A stretch of DNA of 64,000 nucleotides from Stella humosa (GTDB lineage: Bacteria; Pseudomonadota; Alphaproteobacteria; ATCC43930; Allostellaceae), in assembly GCF_006738645.1 (NCBI RefSeq), contig NZ_AP019700.1, forward strand, positions 1,810,001-1,874,000, written 5' to 3'. The position numbers and the translations under genes are program-made. The notes below the pieces were generated by a model. That model was not told the origin of the DNA, made no database searches, and worked only from the letters and a program-made list of their open reading frames with translations. This document shows, in pieces, positions 63,603 to 64,000 of this stretch (position 1 is the stretch's first letter; every line of letters starts with the position of its first letter).

Positions 63603-64000
63603 CGCGCCGGTCCCGTCCGGGGATCGACCAGGGTGTAGATGAAGTCGGTCGCGATGTTGATGGCGACGACCGCGGTCGAGGTGACGAGGAAGATGCCGAG
63701 CAGCAGGTTGTAGTCGCGCTGGAACACGGCCTCGAACGCCAGGCGGCCGATGCCGGGCCAGGCGAAGACCGTCTCCACCAGGATCGACCCGCCGACGATC
63801 TGGCCCGCCTGCACGCCGGCCATGGTCAGCACCGGCAAGACGGCATTGCGGAACATGTGGCGCCGCCACACCCGACCGATCGAGGCGCCCTTGGCGCGCG
63901 CCGTCGCCACGAAGTCGAGCGGGCGCACCTCCAGCAGCGAGGCCCGCATCAGCCGGGCATAGATGGCGGTGTAGAAAAGACCGAGCGTCAGGGTCGGCAG
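63599..64000 (-). CDS. Dipeptide-type ABC permease, DppB type (5' end outside window)
   Basis: The C-terminal 133 residues are visible; the frame remains open to the window edge. It shows LPTLTLGLFYTAIYARLMRASLLEV, the EAA-type loop DFVATARAKGASIGRVWRRHMFRNAVLPVLT and FAWPGIGRLAFEAVFQRDYNLLLG, typical of DppB/OppB. It pairs with the DppC-type gene. Confidence 0.93.
   Translation of the reverse strand: MPTLTLGLFYTAIYARLMRASLLEVRPLDFVATARAKGASIGRVWRRHMFRNAVLPVLTMAGVQAGQIVGGSILVETVFAWPGIGRLAFEAVFQRDYNLLLGIFLVTSTAVVAINIATDFIYTLVDPRTGPAR

Overview
The window is very GC-rich bacterial chromosome, almost entirely coding. It looks like an alphaproteobacterium, probably Rhodospirillales. The reasons are the F1-ATPase zeta-type inhibitor gene (DUF1476), the purC-purS-purQ-purL-bolA-grxD order, the gltX-cysS-cimA-methyltransferase-rpsD order, class II DAHP synthase, and frequent GTG/TTG starts. 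The order-level placement is inference; no rRNA is present. I see no phage, insertion sequence, integrase or CRISPR array.

Layout. 1-3443: end of a copper/metal efflux operon (TolC-like protein, multicopper oxidase, CusF-like protein, CDF-like membrane protein). 3433-8019: livG-livF-livH-livM-livJ branched-chain amino acid ABC operon on the minus strand. 8153-10627: a seven-blade FG-GAP propeller fused to RTX repeats. 10743-12580: EamA transporter and polysaccharide deacetylase. 12717-15347: an iron-type TonB operon (small exported protein, exbB, exbD, tonB) behind a Fur-box-like site. 15368-17766: a YfiR-YfiN-YfiB cyclic-di-GMP module on the minus strand. 17830-21062: uppP, tRNA-Val, a DUF3108 protein and two HAD phosphatases. 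21188-25933: glmU, glmS and an aldehyde dehydrogenase. 26030-33546: a second RTX protein, a Stf0 sulfotransferase, a GlcG/HbpS protein, glutathione reductase, an ankyrin protein and a hydrolase-OsmC fusion. 33753-36329: class II DAHP synthase and a nicotinate phosphoribosyltransferase. 36358-38740: a coupled operon of exported amidohydrolase, FixH/YtkA-like protein and MauG-like di-heme peroxidase. 38724-44787: hybrid histidine kinase, DedA protein, NADPH oxidoreductase, GNAT and MFS transporter. 44920-52564: nadE, gltX, cysS, cimA, rRNA/tRNA methyltransferase and rpsD. 52739-54397: a third RTX protein with strong terminators. 54528-60161: rarD, grxD, bolA and the purL-purQ-purS-purC cluster. 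60382-64000: ATPase inhibitor, a VOC protein and a dipeptide-type ABC operon leaving the window.

The most notable points are these. tonB and yfiB, about 900 bases apart and converging, are each broken by what looks like loss of one base in a run of four C/G; restoring one base rejoins family-typical sequence in both. The CDF-like protein lacks the usual metal ligands. A MauG-like peroxidase is translationally coupled to a FixH-like protein and an amidohydrolase. There are three unrelated RTX surface or secreted proteins. Two C(UUCG)G hairpins sit at 5' ends, inside the nicotinate phosphoribosyltransferase start region and in the purC leader. No stretch above 300 bases lacks a gene.
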